DNA from: Myxococcales bacterium
Lineage (GTDB): Bacteria; Myxococcota_A; Bradymonadia; Bradymonadales; GCA-2716585
Assembly: GCA_002716585.1 (NCBI GenBank)
Contig: PBBL01000033.1
Coordinates: forward strand, 1 to 62,477
Direction: 5' to 3'
DNA length: 62,477 nt
Under the pieces are notes generated by a model. The model worked only from the letters and a program-made list of their open reading frames with translations, was not told the origin of the DNA and did not search any database. Both the position numbers and the translations under genes were made by a program. Positions within the stretch are counted from its first letter, which is position 1; every line of letters begins with the position of its first letter. Of the stretch, positions 8,340 through 18,125 are shown in pieces.

Positions 8340-8510
8340 TCAGCTCGACGCCGACCTCGTCATGCTCATCAGGAAGGAGGCGGCCGCGATGATCAGGAAC
8401 ACCACCAGCGCGGCCTGGGCGAGCCACGCGAAGCTGCCCGCGAGGCCACCAAAGCCGAAAACGGCGGCGATCAAAGCCAGTATGAACATTGCAATTGCGA
8501 ACTGAATCAT
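8340..8510 (-). CDS. DUF1328-family small membrane protein
   Basis: This 56-residue protein is two hydrophobic helices with a glycine turn: MIQFAIAMFILALIAAVFGF, then GGLAGSFAWLAQAALVVFLI. This is the DUF1328/YtjA pattern (ALIAAVLGFGGLAG in typical members), and the length is right for the family. These proteins sit in the inner membrane and are often found with stress or envelope genes; their function is unknown. A clear site GGGAG lies 7 nt before the ATG. It is followed by a coiled-coil lipoprotein gene. Confidence 0.85.
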   Translation of the reverse strand: MIQFAIAMFILALIAAVFGFGGLAGSFAWLAQAALVVFLIIAAASFLMSMTRSASS

Positions 8511-9042
8511 GGGTGTCTCCCTCAGGTGTCGGGGTGGATTTCAGCCACGGCCCACCGCCGTGACGACAGCCTGTGTTAAAAGCAAGCATCAGACCAACTT
8601 TCGAAAAAACCCCGCCAGCCCCTTCACATCGGCCTCCAGACCATCCACCCCTCACATGGGCGGCGCGCGGCCCGGCGCTCGCCCCGACTGAAATCATGCG
8701 CTTCCTACGCAACCTCATCGCCCACCGACTCAGACGCGTTGGTGGCCGTCCGAGAGGGGCTGGAGCGCCTGTCAACGCAATCGGACCCATTCCAACGCAT
8801 CTCCGTCGAGCAACCAACGACGACGCGTCCCCATGGCGCCCACGAGGCTGGCCACGGGGGGCGCGGGGGGAGGCTCACAGGAGCGCCTCGACGCCGATGA
8901 GCACGGCCCGGGTGAACACGTGCGCGCGAGCGCGCGGCGAAAGAGGCACGGTGCTTGCTCTTGTCCTGGGGTGAAGCCGTGGGGTCGAGCCAGCCGCTCC
9001 TCTCCCCCGTTGACACGCACTTGAGACCAGGACAGACGACCT
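8511..9042. other. Intergenic region of 532 nt, no gene supported
   Basis: Lies between the divergent DUF1328 and PPOX-fold genes. Open frames here have no recognisable protein character or ribosome sites. TTGACA at 9010-9015 looks like a -35 box, but the -10 position (CAGACG) is poor and would place the transcript start at the ATG, so I do not call a promoter. Nothing else seen. Confidence 0.5.
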
Positions 9043-9564
9043 ATGAATCAGCAAGAACGCTTCTACAACGTGCTCCGCTCCTTCTCCAACGCCATGTTCA
9101 TCAGCAACGGAGAGAACGGACTCCACGCCCGACCCATGACGGTGGCCGAGGTCGACCATGAGGCGGACGCCGTGTGGTTCGTGACCAGCATGAACAACAC
9201 CGCGGTGGAGGAGCTGAAGCGCGACCCGGACGTCTCGGTGGCGTTCCAGGGGCAGCTCAAGTTCGCCTCCCTCACCGGGTACGCGGAGGTGATGATCGAT
9301 CCCGACCGGGTCGAGAAGCTGTGGAGCGAGGCCTGGCGCATCTGGTTCCCCGAGGGCAAGGAGTCGTCCGATCTGGTCCTGCTCAAGGTCCAGGCGCTGC
9401 ACGGCGAGTACTGGGACATGTCCGGCGTCGAAGGCGTCGGCTTTCTGTACAAGGCGGTCCGCGCCTACCTGGAGGGCAACGAGATGAGCGTCGGCAAGGA
9501 CATCAACGGGCGGCTGAGCTTCATCAACGGCGACACCTCCGCCGAGACGACCGCCTCCGCGTAG
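9043..9564 (+). CDS. Pyridoxamine 5'-phosphate oxidase-fold protein (general stress protein 26 type)
   Basis: This 173-residue protein has the split-barrel FMN-binding fold of the general stress protein 26 family: FISNGENGLHARPMTVAEVD, then AVWFVTSMNNTAVEEL (the usual W-F-x-T motif), VSVAFQGQLKFASLTGYAEV and a C-terminal WDMSG. Members bind FMN or related flavins; the enzymatic role is undefined. It stops in TAG, 91 bp before the AarF kinase gene on the same strand, so the two may share a transcript. Confidence 0.85.
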   Translation: MNQQERFYNVLRSFSNAMFISNGENGLHARPMTVAEVDHEADAVWFVTSMNNTAVEELKRDPDVSVAFQGQLKFASLTGYAEVMIDPDRVEKLWSEAWRIWFPEGKESSDLVLLKVQALHGEYWDMSGVEGVGFLYKAVRAYLEGNEMSVGKDINGRLSFINGDTSAETTASA

Positions 9565-9655
9565 CGCCCACACCGCCCCGACGCGACCTCCCAGCGGCCC
9601 CTGGCGCCCCCCCACGCCGGGGCCGCTCCACCCCACACCCCGGACCGAGACGAGC

Positions 9656-11410
9656 ATGACCGAAGACGTGAGCCAGCCCCTGACCGAGGACGTCCCCACC
9701 GAATCACCCCAGACCACGTCGGTGCTCGGGGTCGCCATCCGCGACCTGGAGCGCCTGCGCGACGTGGTCCGCACCGTGGTGCGGTGTGGCTTCGGCGAAG
9801 GGCTCCCCAGCGCGCTCCGCGGGCTCATCCTGTCCAAGGACAAGGTGGACGAGGAGATGCTGAGCAAGCCGGAGCCCGTGCGGTTTCGGCTGATGCTTGA
9901 GGAGCTTGGGCCGACCTACGTGAAGTTCGGCCAGATCCTGTCGATGCGCTCGGACATCCTGCCCGTGGAGTACGCCAGCGAGCTGGAGCAGCTCCAGGAC
10001 CAGGCCAGCTCGATGTCGTTCAACCAGGTCCGCCTCCTGATCGAGACCCACCTCGACCGCTCCTTCAACGAGCTGTTTGAGGAGTTCGAGGTCGATCCGC
10101 TGGGCACGGCGTCCATCGCCCAGACCCACCGCGCGATCACGCGCGGCGGTGACGAGATCGTGGTCAAGGTGCAGCGCCCGGGCCTGCGGAAGATGCTCTA
10201 CTGCGATCTGGATCTGCTGCACCTCGCCGCACGGCTGCTGGAGTCCACCGTCAAGGAGGCGACGCTGTACCAGTTCACGCGGATCGTCTCCGAGTTCGAA
10301 GACGCGATGCTCAAGGAGCTGGACTTCACGATCGAGATGAACAACCTGCGCGAGCTGCGGGACAACCTCGATCCGAGCCGCGACGTCGTCGTCCCCAGGC
10401 CGCTCCCGTCGCTGAGCTGTGAGCGGGTGCTCTGCATGGAGTACTTCAAGGGCCGCTCGATCCGCGAGCTGCCCGCCGACACCCCCGAGGCCCACCGCGT
10501 CGCCGAGGAGCTGCTCCACGTCTTCATGAAGCAGACCCTGCTCGACGGCGTGTTCCACGGTGACCCGCACCCGGGCAACATCCTGATCAACGACGACGGG
10601 ACCACCTGCTTGATCGACGCCGGGATGGTCGGGCGCCTCACCCAGTCCCAGCGCGAGGAGCTGGTCTCGCTCATCCTCGCCACCATCACGCGCGACGTGG
10701 ACGCGCTGGCCAGGACCCTGATCCACATCGGTCGCCCCAGGCACCGGATCGACATGGCCGAGTTCAAGGCCGACATCGAGCGGATCCAGAGCCAGCAGCT
10801 CGGCAAGGGCAGCTACGACGACTACGACGCCTCCGCCTTCTCCCAGGAGTTCCTGGAGGCGGCCAAGCACCACGGGATCCAGCTCGCCCCGGAGTACACC
10901 ATCCTGGTGCGGTCGAGCACCGCCATTGAGGGCCTCCTGCGCCGCCTCTCCCCCAAGATCGACCTCCACAGCATCGCGCGCCCCTACGCCGAGCAGGTCC
11001 TCTTTCAGCAGCTCAAGCCCCACCGGTTCTTTGAACAGACCATGACCTCGCTCCTCGGGGTCGGGAGCGTCTACCGGCAGCTCCCCGAGCAGCTCGATCA
11101 GGTGATGCACGACGTCAAGACCGGGCACCTCCAGATCGAGACGCGCTCGCTGGACATGCGCGACCTGATCCCGACCATCCGGCAGCTCGGCGGCCAGCTC
11201 CTCCTGACCGCCTTCGCCGTCACCATGTCCCTCACCGGGACCTTCCTCCTCCCCAACGACCCGCTCGTCCTCCTCGGCGTGCCGCTCCTCAGCGTCCTGG
11301 CGCTCCTGTTCGCCATCGCGGCGTGGACCACGCTCGCGCTGTGGTACCTGCTGGGCAGCGGGCAGAAGTTTGAGTTGTCGTCGTGGAAGTGGTGGCTCAA
11401 CCGCGCCTGA
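9656..11410 (+). CDS. AarF/UbiB/ABC1-family atypical kinase
   Basis: This 584-residue protein carries the family landmarks: KFGQ at 90-93 (KxGQ helix), the Ala-rich loop LGTASIAQTH that replaces the glycine loop, VVKVQRPG with the ion-pair lysine, HGDPHPGN catalytic loop near residue 302, and IDAGM in place of DFG. Two C-terminal membrane helices lie at about 515-565, as in UbiB. Such proteins support ubiquinone or other isoprenoid-lipid metabolism and behave as ATPases; that role is known of the family and is inferred here. No ubi genes are adjacent. Confidence 0.9.
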   Translation: MTEDVSQPLTEDVPTESPQTTSVLGVAIRDLERLRDVVRTVVRCGFGEGLPSALRGLILSKDKVDEEMLSKPEPVRFRLMLEELGPTYVKFGQILSMRSDILPVEYASELEQLQDQASSMSFNQVRLLIETHLDRSFNELFEEFEVDPLGTASIAQTHRAITRGGDEIVVKVQRPGLRKMLYCDLDLLHLAARLLESTVKEATLYQFTRIVSEFEDAMLKELDFTIEMNNLRELRDNLDPSRDVVVPRPLPSLSCERVLCMEYFKGRSIRELPADTPEAHRVAEELLHVFMKQTLLDGVFHGDPHPGNILINDDGTTCLIDAGMVGRLTQSQREELVSLILATITRDVDALARTLIHIGRPRHRIDMAEFKADIERIQSQQLGKGSYDDYDASAFSQEFLEAAKHHGIQLAPEYTILVRSSTAIEGLLRRLSPKIDLHSIARPYAEQVLFQQLKPHRFFEQTMTSLLGVGSVYRQLPEQLDQVMHDVKTGHLQIETRSLDMRDLIPTIRQLGGQLLLTAFAVTMSLTGTFLLPNDPLVLLGVPLLSVLALLFAIAAWTTLALWYLLGSGQKFELSSWKWWLNRA

Positions 11411-11428
11411 CGCGCGCGGCCCAGGTTC

Positions 11429-11469
11429 TGTTGATGTAAGCTCCCGTCGCCAGTCCCCCTACATCAACA
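11429..11469. terminator. Stem-loop between convergent genes
   Basis: TGTTGATGTA (11429-11438) is complementary to TACATCAACA (11460-11469), with a 21-nt loop. It fills the gap between the AarF gene (ends 11410) and the hypothetical gene ending at 11474. Perfect 10-bp stem, no T run. Confidence 0.5.
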
Positions 11470-11473
11470 AAGC

Positions 11474-12196
11474 CTAGACGAGCCGCGTCGGCGGAAGCTC
11501 ATCATCAGCGGGCGCGTCGGACGGCGCGCCGCCCTCCCCCCCTCTCTCAACAAGACCACCAGCCGCCCTCAGCTCCTCGTCCGCGATCACCGCCTCCACG
11601 AGCCTCGCCGACTGGGCGAAGCGCGACTGGGCGCGGGACGCCTTGAAGCGATCGAGCTGGATGCCAAAGATCAGATCGACGATGATCGCGTCGGGGCGAA
11701 TCGTCAGGACCCCCTCGCTGACGACGATGTCCAGGTCCTCGGCGGACTCGAACCACTCGGGGAGCCCGAGGTTGACGGCGAGGTTCTGGCTGTAGTTCCA
11801 GGCGACCCGGGCTCGCTGCTCGGCGAGCGTGGCGTTGCTGCGCTGGACGATGAGGGTGTCGAGGAAGCCAGGCAGGAGGGCGACGTCCAGCTTCTTGAGC
11901 TTGAGGTCGAGGACGAGCCGCGCGCCGTCCTCGGTGTTCTGGATGCTGGGGTAGAGGCGCGCGTCGATGCTGGTGATCCGGTGGGTGTTGGACAGCAGCG
12001 GCACCGGCCACCGCAGCTCCGCCGCCAGGGTGAGGCTGATGAACTTCTCCTCGATGAACTCCAGGTCGCGGGGCTCATCGAGCCGGATCCACCGCTCGCT
12101 TCGTTCGTTGTCGGGATCGAGGTTGACCGTCATCGGGACGATGGACTCCAGCATGCTCTGAAGCTCATCGCGGAGGATGTAGATCTTGATGTTCAT
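11474..12196 (-). CDS. Hypothetical protein
   Basis: This 240-residue protein has no signal peptide or membrane helix. It reads as a mostly beta domain with helical ends (EKFISLTLAAELRWPVPLL, LVLDLKLKKLDVALLPGFLD, VSEGVLTIRPDAIIVDLIF) and an acidic, Ala/Gly-rich C-terminal tail. I recognise no family. It is the third gene of an apparent operon: lamin-tail lipoprotein, small lipoprotein (4 nt upstream), then this gene. A cytosolic partner of two exported lipoproteins would be odd, so unconventional export or an unrelated role is possible. Stops in TAG. Confidence 0.65.
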   Translation of the reverse strand: MNIKIYILRDELQSMLESIVPMTVNLDPDNERSERWIRLDEPRDLEFIEEKFISLTLAAELRWPVPLLSNTHRITSIDARLYPSIQNTEDGARLVLDLKLKKLDVALLPGFLDTLIVQRSNATLAEQRARVAWNYSQNLAVNLGLPEWFESAEDLDIVVSEGVLTIRPDAIIVDLIFGIQLDRFKASRAQSRFAQSARLVEAVIADEELRAAGGLVERGGEGGAPSDAPADDELPPTRLV

Positions 12197-12200
12197 CGAC

Positions 12201-12695
12201 TCAGAAGCCCGGCTTGAAGGGGTCGTCGTCGGAGTTCTCGTCGTCTGCGAAGATCTCGATGAAGACGAGCGCCCCGGCGAGCAGCGCCCCCATGAAGGCG
12301 GCGCTCGTCGAGGTGAACTCCGCCGCGAACCCCTCGCCCTCCATCGGCACGCGCACCTCCAGCTCGGTCACCTCGCCGGGGCGGACGTCGACGGTCATGA
12401 ACTCCTCGATCCGCACCGCCTTGACCGGGGTGTACCCGGCGAGGTGGAGGTCGATCTGACCGGCGGGGACGCCCTCGACGGTGATCTCGCTGGTGTGGGC
12501 GCGGGCGACGAGGAGGTTGCCGTCGGCGGACACCTCGGTGCCCGCGAGCGGCGCCGTGAGGATCAGGTGGATGTCGCCGGTCTGACCCACCGAGCGGGGG
12601 TAGGCGGCGTTGACGGCGTGGTGGGCGCAGCCGCTGAGGACCACACAAGCGGTCATCAGGGCGGCGGCGCGAGTCCATGGGCGATCTTGGGTCAT
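12201..12695 (-). CDS. Small lipoprotein, hypothetical
   Basis: This 164-residue protein has a signal peptide with lipobox VLSGC (then AHHAV). A beta-rich region follows (GDIHLILTAPLAGTEVSADG, then ITVEGVPAGQIDLHLAGY), which is reminiscent of PEGA or carboxypeptidase-regulatory-like repeats. A hydrophobic segment AAFMGALLAGALVFIEIF lies near the C terminus before an acidic tail. Its ATG shares a base with the stop of the lamin-tail gene (TGATG at 12695), so translation is coupled. I cannot assign a function. Confidence 0.75.
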   Translation of the reverse strand: MTQDRPWTRAAALMTACVVLSGCAHHAVNAAYPRSVGQTGDIHLILTAPLAGTEVSADGNLLVARAHTSEITVEGVPAGQIDLHLAGYTPVKAVRIEEFMTVDVRPGEVTELEVRVPMEGEGFAAEFTSTSAAFMGALLAGALVFIEIFADDENSDDDPFKPGF

Positions 12696-15274
12696 CAGTT
12701 GCAACCTGTTGAGAGGGAGGCTCCGTTGGCGCAGGTCCCGGGGCTGAACAGGACCCCTTCGCCAGCCAGGGTGGTGTGTTCCACCAGAGTGCCCCCGGAG
12801 TCAAGCTCCGGGCTGAGGTTGAGCGACTGGTTGTTGCCCGCGTCGCCGTAGGCGATCTCAAAGATGATCGCGCCGTCCGGGTCCTTGAGGCGGAGGGTCA
12901 TGTCGCTGTTGTTGAGCCCGATCGCATCGATCTCGACGTAGACGCCAGCGCCCAGGTCGGGCGGCTGCGCGCCGTCCTCCAGGCCGCTGAAGATCACGAG
13001 CGCCTCGCCAGGCCCGAGGCAGCTCGTGGTGAGGGTGGCCTCGCGGCGCTCGGAGGTGGTCTCCCGAAACAGCTCAACCCCGGCCACGCGGACGAGGCCG
13101 CCGGAGACGTTGACGATCTCGACGAACTCATCGTCGCTGGTGCTCACGACGCCGTCGCCGTTGGCGTCCCCGTTGTCCGCGTCCGGGTCGGCGTGGATCT
13201 CGTTGATGATGAGATCGCCCGCGGCGGCCATGGGCGCCATGTCACACGCCGAGGGCGGAGCGTCCATCATGCCGCCGGTGTCCATGCCACCGTCCATCAT
13301 GTCTCCGGTGTCCATGCCACCATCCATCCCGCCGCCGTCGCCCGGGCCACCGGGGCACCCGGAGGCGAGCGCGCTGCCGTTGGCGCAGGCGCCGACGCTG
13401 TAGAGCGCGGCGGAGACGTCGGTGTGGGGGACCATCGGGGCGTTGGGGTCGAGCTGGGTCTGCCGCGTGAAGCTGGCGCCGCTGGCGCCGGGCAGCTCCT
13501 CGTTGAAGATCTCGACGCCCGCGCTGCTGCGGACGGTGACGTTGGTGCCGCTGTTGGTGAACCCGAAGCTGCCGGAGGCGATCTCGGCCTTGATCCCGGG
13601 GCCGAGGTCGGGCGCGACCCCGCCGCCAAAGAGCACGAGGGTCTCACCAGGGGCCAGACACTCGGTCGCGACGACGGCCTCCTCGCTGTCACCCTTGAGG
13701 ATCACGAGGCCACTGATGTTGAGGGTCTCGGCGCCGATGTTGACGAACTCCAGAAACTCATCGTCGGACGAGTCGCGGTTGCCGTCCATGTTGGCGTCGC
13801 CCTCGTCGCCGGTCGGGACGGCGGTGAGCACCTCATTGACGATGAGGCTGGCCGCGGTGGGCGCCGCCGCGTCGGGGCAGTCACCCATCGCGCCGCCGCC
13901 GGGGCAGCCGGAGGAGAAGGGTTGGCCGTCGGGGCAGGTGCCTGGGTTGAACAGCGCGCCGTCCTCGGTCAACGTGGCGTGATCGACGTAGTCCCCGCTC
14001 GCGTCGAGCTGGGGGCTGAGGGCGACCGACTGGTCGTTGCCCGCGCCCCCGTAGTCCACGTCGAAGATCACGCCGCCGTCCGGGGTCTGGAGGGTGAGGG
14101 TCGCGCCGTCGTTGTTGAGCGAGTCGAGCTGGATCTCGACCATGACGTCGGAGCCCAGATCCGGGGGGGAGGCGCCGTCGGCGAGCCCCCGAAAGAGGAC
14201 GATCGCCTGGTTGGGGCCGAGGCAGGAGGTGGCGATCGTGGCGCCGGGCGAGTCGGCGCCGTTCTTGTACAGCTCCAGGCCCGCGACGCGGAGGGTCTGC
14301 CCGGAGACGTTGACGATCTCGACGAACTCGTCGTCGCTGGTGCTCACGACGCCGTCGCCGTTGGCGTCTCCGTTGTCCGCATCCGGGTCGGCGTGGACCT
14401 CGTTGAGGACCAGATCGCCCGCGCCCGGCATGGGCGCCTCAGGGCACTCGGCGGGGTTGTTGCTGGTGTTGCCGCCGGTGCAGCCGGTGGAGAGCGCCGC
14501 GCCGTCGGGGCAGGTGCCGGGGCTGAAGGCGACCCCCTCGGCGAGGTCGGTGTGGTTGACGTACATGCCGGACGCGTCGAGCTGGGGGTTGAGGGTGACC
14601 GACTGGTCGTTGCCCGCGTTTCCCTAGTGGACCTCGACGACGACGTTGGCCTCGGTGTCGGTGAGGGTGATCGTGGCGCCGCTGTTGTTGAGCTGCATGG
14701 AGCCGTCGGCGATCTCAACCCGAGCGCCGGGGATGGCGGGGGCGGCGGCGCCGCTCTCGAGCCCACCGAAGATCACGAGCGCCTCGCCGGGGCCGAGGCA
14801 CTCGGTCTTGAGGACGGTCTCGGGGGCGGCGCCGTCGTTCTTGTAGAGTTCAAAGCCGCTCAGGCGGACGGTCTGCGAGGAGACGTTGACGAACTCCAGG
14901 AACTCGTCGTCGTTGGTGTCGGCCGTCCCGTCCATGTTGACGTCCACGTCGGCGGGCGGGTCGGCGAGCACCTCGTTGAGCACCAGGTCGCCCATCTGGG
15001 CGAGCGGCGCGTCGGGGCACTCGGGGGCGGCGTCGCCGCCTCCGTCGCCGACGCCGCTGTCGGTGGTGGATGGGTCGGTGCAGACGTTGCGAATGCAGAG
15101 CAGCCCGGTCGAGCAGTCGCTGCTGGTCTGGCAGTTCCCGACGGTCTCGTCGCCACCGCAGCAGGCGGTGAGGGTCAGCGCGGCTGCGATGAGCGCGGCG
15201 TGGGCGCCCGCCCACAAGAATCGGGTGCGGATCGAAGCGCCCAGGAAGCGCGCGTGTTGTTGCTCAGCCATCAT
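12695..15274 (-). pseudogene. Lipoprotein with four lamin-tail domains, interrupted by one in-frame TAG
   Basis: One frame runs from the ATG at 15274 to TGA at 12695 and is broken only by TAG at 14624-14626. The upstream part (15274-14624) has a signal peptide with a lipobox-like LTAC, a short Cys-rich segment, then the first lamin-tail domain. The downstream part completes it and adds three more, each of about 190 residues (LVLNEVxADPD, DDEFxEFVNVS, LGPGExLVIF, PGTCPDG). A Met/Gly/Asp-rich linker (GGMDTGDMMDGG type) lies near 13255-13330. In repeats 2 and 4 the residue at the stop position is Tyr (DYGGAGN, AYGDAGN); here VEVH-stop-GNAGNDQS. So TAG replaces a probable TAC. It is a damaged gene, a sequencing error or readthrough. 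Lamin-tail domains are surface-protein modules. First gene of a three-gene operon. Confidence 0.8.
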
Positions 15275-15684
15275 GGAGGGGATCCCCGCGGTTTGAGTGC
15301 GTGTGTGCTGTGTGCGTCTCCGACACCCTGAGTTGGCGCGGATTGTAGAGGAGGCTTGGGGTTGCCGACAACCTTCTTGAACTGATACCCTCCAGGTCCC
15401 TGCCCATGAACCGAGGTCGTGGGGACAGCAGAGTCCCCAAGGCTTCACATCGAGCCCGCGGTGGGTTAAGTTGTGCCGCTGATGGCCTCCACAAGGAGCA
15501 ACCCGGACAATCCACGCCTCTCCGAACCAGAGACCCTGCGCAAGCGAACACGCGCGCACGCGAAACGCGCCAGGGGTGGATTCCTGTTGCCTGCCTGGAT
15601 TCATCGTATAGAGTGGCGACAACATCAAGCGCTGGCCTCCCTGGATGGGTGACCGTTGTGGCGTCCTGAGGACATGAGACGAAG
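15275..15684. other. Divergent intergenic region of 410 nt
   Basis: Lies between the lamin-tail gene and the PP2C fusion. It holds the minus-strand promoter described at 15342-15371. Toward the plus strand there is a -10-like TATAGA near 15609 but no convincing -35 partner. Open frames across it have no recognisable protein character. Confidence 0.6.
15342..15371 (-). promoter_or_regulatory. Sigma-70-like promoter of the lamin-tail operon
   Basis: On the minus strand, TTGTCG (15371-15366), 18-bp spacer, TACAAT (15347-15342), about 70 nt before the ATG at 15274. Only one mismatch from consensus in the -10 box. Confidence 0.6.
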
Positions 15685-18105
15685 ATGGTGGGTGCATTGA
15701 GCAGTACAGAGAACGCAACGGCCAAGTCCGAGACGGTAACCTGCCCGAACTGCGGCGCGGAGAGCAGCGACCTGGAGTGGTGTGACGCCTGCGGGTCTCA
15801 GCTCAACCCCCCCAGCGCGTCGATCGCCTGGCTGGAGGTCGGGTCGGTGTTCGCCTTCACCGGCGAGAGCGACGAGAAGAAGCGTCTGGCGAGGGTCGTC
15901 GACCTGACCGAGGTGTACTCGACGCGGCGGGTGGGCATCGCGCAGGTGTGCCCCGAGGGGATGGAGGGGCGCTTCTTCTCGCGCGAGGAGCTGAGTCGAC
16001 ACGGGTTCAAGGCGCCCGACGAGGAGGCGGAGCTGGCCGAGTCCTCCTCCGACGCCGAGACGTGCGAGTTCCCGACGATGTCGGGGGAGTCGGTCTTGTT
16101 TGAGGAGACGCTCAACGAGCCCTCCTTGCAGCCGACGCACCTGCCCGAGGAGGTGCTCGATCTGGTCTACACCCCCTTCGCGCGGATGAAGCGCGGCCCG
16201 GAGCGCTCGCTGGAGGTGTTCGAGTCGCCGGAGGGGCACCCGCTGCAGGAGTACCTGGAGGGGCTGGAGCGGCTGCTCACGCTGGAGGAGGCCGCCGGGG
16301 TGGCGCTGCTGCTGATGGACGCCGTGGAGCGCGTCCACGCGTCGGGGCTGCTGCACTTCCAGATCTGCCCGTGGACGATCCGGGTGATCACCCCGGAGGA
16401 GTCGGAGGAGCCGATCGAGGAGGCGAGCACCCCGAGCGTGGACGAGCTGCGGCTCGTCTTCGAGGGGATCCGAGGCTTCTACAAGGCCGAGGAGGAGATC
16501 CGCTCCCACCCGGTCATCATGGGGTTCTCGCCGCCTGAGTTCTTCGGGCGCTCGCAGGGGCCGCTCGACCACCACGCCGACATCTTCGCGATCGGCATGC
16601 TGTTCTACTACCTGCTCGCGGGCGGGCCGCCCCCATCGGGGAGCCTGACGCGCAACACCCCGTGCCTGCCGCTGCGCGCGTTCCGCTTCGCGATGCCCCC
16701 CGGGCTGCAGCCGTTCATCGACGGCTGCACGCACCCGGAGCCCAGCGAGCGCTTCGAGACCGTCGCCGAGACCCGCAAGGGGCTGCTGGCGGCCCTGGAC
16801 GTCGCCCACCGCCGCGACGCCAACCGGCGCTCCGAGGCGCAGCAGCGCCTCTCCTTCTACTGCGCCGTGGATCGCCACATCGGGATCGGCAAGGGGCGGC
16901 GCTCGCCCATCAACCAGGACTCGGTCTTCATGGGGCACGACCCCGACCTGAACCTGGCGCTGATCGCGGTCGGCGACGGCGTCTCCACCGCCAGCTTCGG
17001 CTCGGGCGACATCGCCAGCAACCTCCTCATCGAGGCCTGCTCCGACTCCTGGTCCAAGCGGCACGACCTCAAGCAGCAGCTGGTCGCCTACGCCCGCGCC
17101 GAGGCCGAGGCCGACGACCCGATCGCCCTGGAGGCCACCCTCCCCGACGGGATCGACGTCGCCTCCCTCTCGGAGGAGGAGCGCGCCCTCGACCCGGAGG
17201 CGACCCTCGACAGCAACGAGCTGCTCGCGATCCCCGACGCGGACGTCGAGGCGCCCGCCGCCGGTGAGGAGACCCTCGACAGCGAAGACTCGGAGCTGCC
17301 CGAGCAGAAGGCAGGCGACGCCGAGGGCGACGAGCCCAACCCCACCCTCGACGAGTCGCACACCCCGCCCGAGCGGGAGCTGCTCCGGGGTCGGATCGGC
17401 CTGACCGGCAACCGCTCCGCGCCGCCGCTCCTGGAGACCCCGGCCGCCCAGTTCATCCGCGACGTCCTCACCGACGCCAACGACAGCATCTCGGCCCACA
17501 TCAACGAGCGCTTCGCGCCGTTCAACGGGCCGGTCCACGAGGTCATGGGCACCACGTCCATCACCGCCATCCTCCACGACGACCTGATCACGCTGTCGAG
17601 CCTCGGGGACAGCCGCGCCTACCTGCTGCGCAACGGGCACATGGAGCGCCTCACCCGCGACCACAACCTCACCACGCTGCGCATGATCGAGGGCTTCTCC
17701 GCCGATGAGTCCCTCCTGCTGCCCCACGGCAAGGCGCTCGCGCGCTGCCTCGGCACCTTCCAGGTCACCCAGGGGCGGCTGAAGGCGATCAAGCCCGAGC
17801 CCGACCTGGTCACCTTCCGGCTCATGGCGGGCGACACCATCCTGCTCACCACCGATGGCCTGATCGACTTCGGCGGCCCCACCGAGGCCGCCGCCGAGCG
17901 CAACATCCAGACCATCCTTGAGGCCGAGGAGATCCCCTCCATCGCCTGCCTCAAGCTCATCGTGCTCGCCAACGAGGGCGGCGGTGAGGACAACATCGGC
18001 ATGTCGGTCATCCGCGTGACCGAGCGCAAGGACGGCGCGGGCGGCTTCCGCGGCGCCCTCGTGCAGGCCTTCCCCCCCACCGCGCTGCTGCGCTCGAACG
18101 CCTGA
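15685..18105 (+). CDS. Zinc-ribbon / pseudokinase / PP2C phosphatase fusion
   Basis: This 806-residue cytosolic protein starts with a zinc ribbon (CPNCGAESSDLEWCDACG, about 13-30). A kinase-like C-lobe follows at about 150-375: the helix LLLMDAVERVHASGLLHF leads into a catalytic loop reading HFQICPWTI instead of HRDLKPxN, no DFG is visible, yet the APE-like SPPEF and F-helix HHADIFAIGMLFYYLLAGGPP are kept. A PP2C domain fills about 390-785 with its metal ligands: NQDSVF, VGDGVS, LGDSRAYLLRNG, LTTDGL and GGEDNIG. An acidic insert of about 110 residues splits it. The protein is therefore probably an active Ser/Thr phosphatase with a dead kinase domain as regulator. A tRNA and an FHA gene follow; a perfect hairpin ends the gene. 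Confidence 0.85.
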   Translation: MVGALSSTENATAKSETVTCPNCGAESSDLEWCDACGSQLNPPSASIAWLEVGSVFAFTGESDEKKRLARVVDLTEVYSTRRVGIAQVCPEGMEGRFFSREELSRHGFKAPDEEAELAESSSDAETCEFPTMSGESVLFEETLNEPSLQPTHLPEEVLDLVYTPFARMKRGPERSLEVFESPEGHPLQEYLEGLERLLTLEEAAGVALLLMDAVERVHASGLLHFQICPWTIRVITPEESEEPIEEASTPSVDELRLVFEGIRGFYKAEEEIRSHPVIMGFSPPEFFGRSQGPLDHHADIFAIGMLFYYLLAGGPPPSGSLTRNTPCLPLRAFRFAMPPGLQPFIDGCTHPEPSERFETVAETRKGLLAALDVAHRRDANRRSEAQQRLSFYCAVDRHIGIGKGRRSPINQDSVFMGHDPDLNLALIAVGDGVSTASFGSGDIASNLLIEACSDSWSKRHDLKQQLVAYARAEAEADDPIALEATLPDGIDVASLSEEERALDPEATLDSNELLAIPDADVEAPAAGEETLDSEDSELPEQKAGDAEGDEPNPTLDESHTPPERELLRGRIGLTGNRSAPPLLETPAAQFIRDVLTDANDSISAHINERFAPFNGPVHEVMGTTSITAILHDDLITLSSLGDSRAYLLRNGHMERLTRDHNLTTLRMIEGFSADESLLLPHGKALARCLGTFQVTQGRLKAIKPEPDLVTFRLMAGDTILLTTDGLIDFGGPTEAAAERNIQTILEAEEIPSIACLKLIVLANEGGGEDNIGMSVIRVTERKDGAGGFRGALVQAFPPTALLRSNA

Positions 18106-18125
18106 GCCCAGCACCACCCCCAGAG

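Noticed and set aside
9010..9042. Perfect TTGACA near the PPOX-fold gene as a promoter
   Set aside because: The -10 position is CAGACG and the start would fall at the ATG.
15625..18117. Minus-strand open frame of 830 codons opposite the PP2C fusion
   Set aside because: No domains, low-complexity Gly/Arg/Leu composition; the plus strand has full PP2C motifs.
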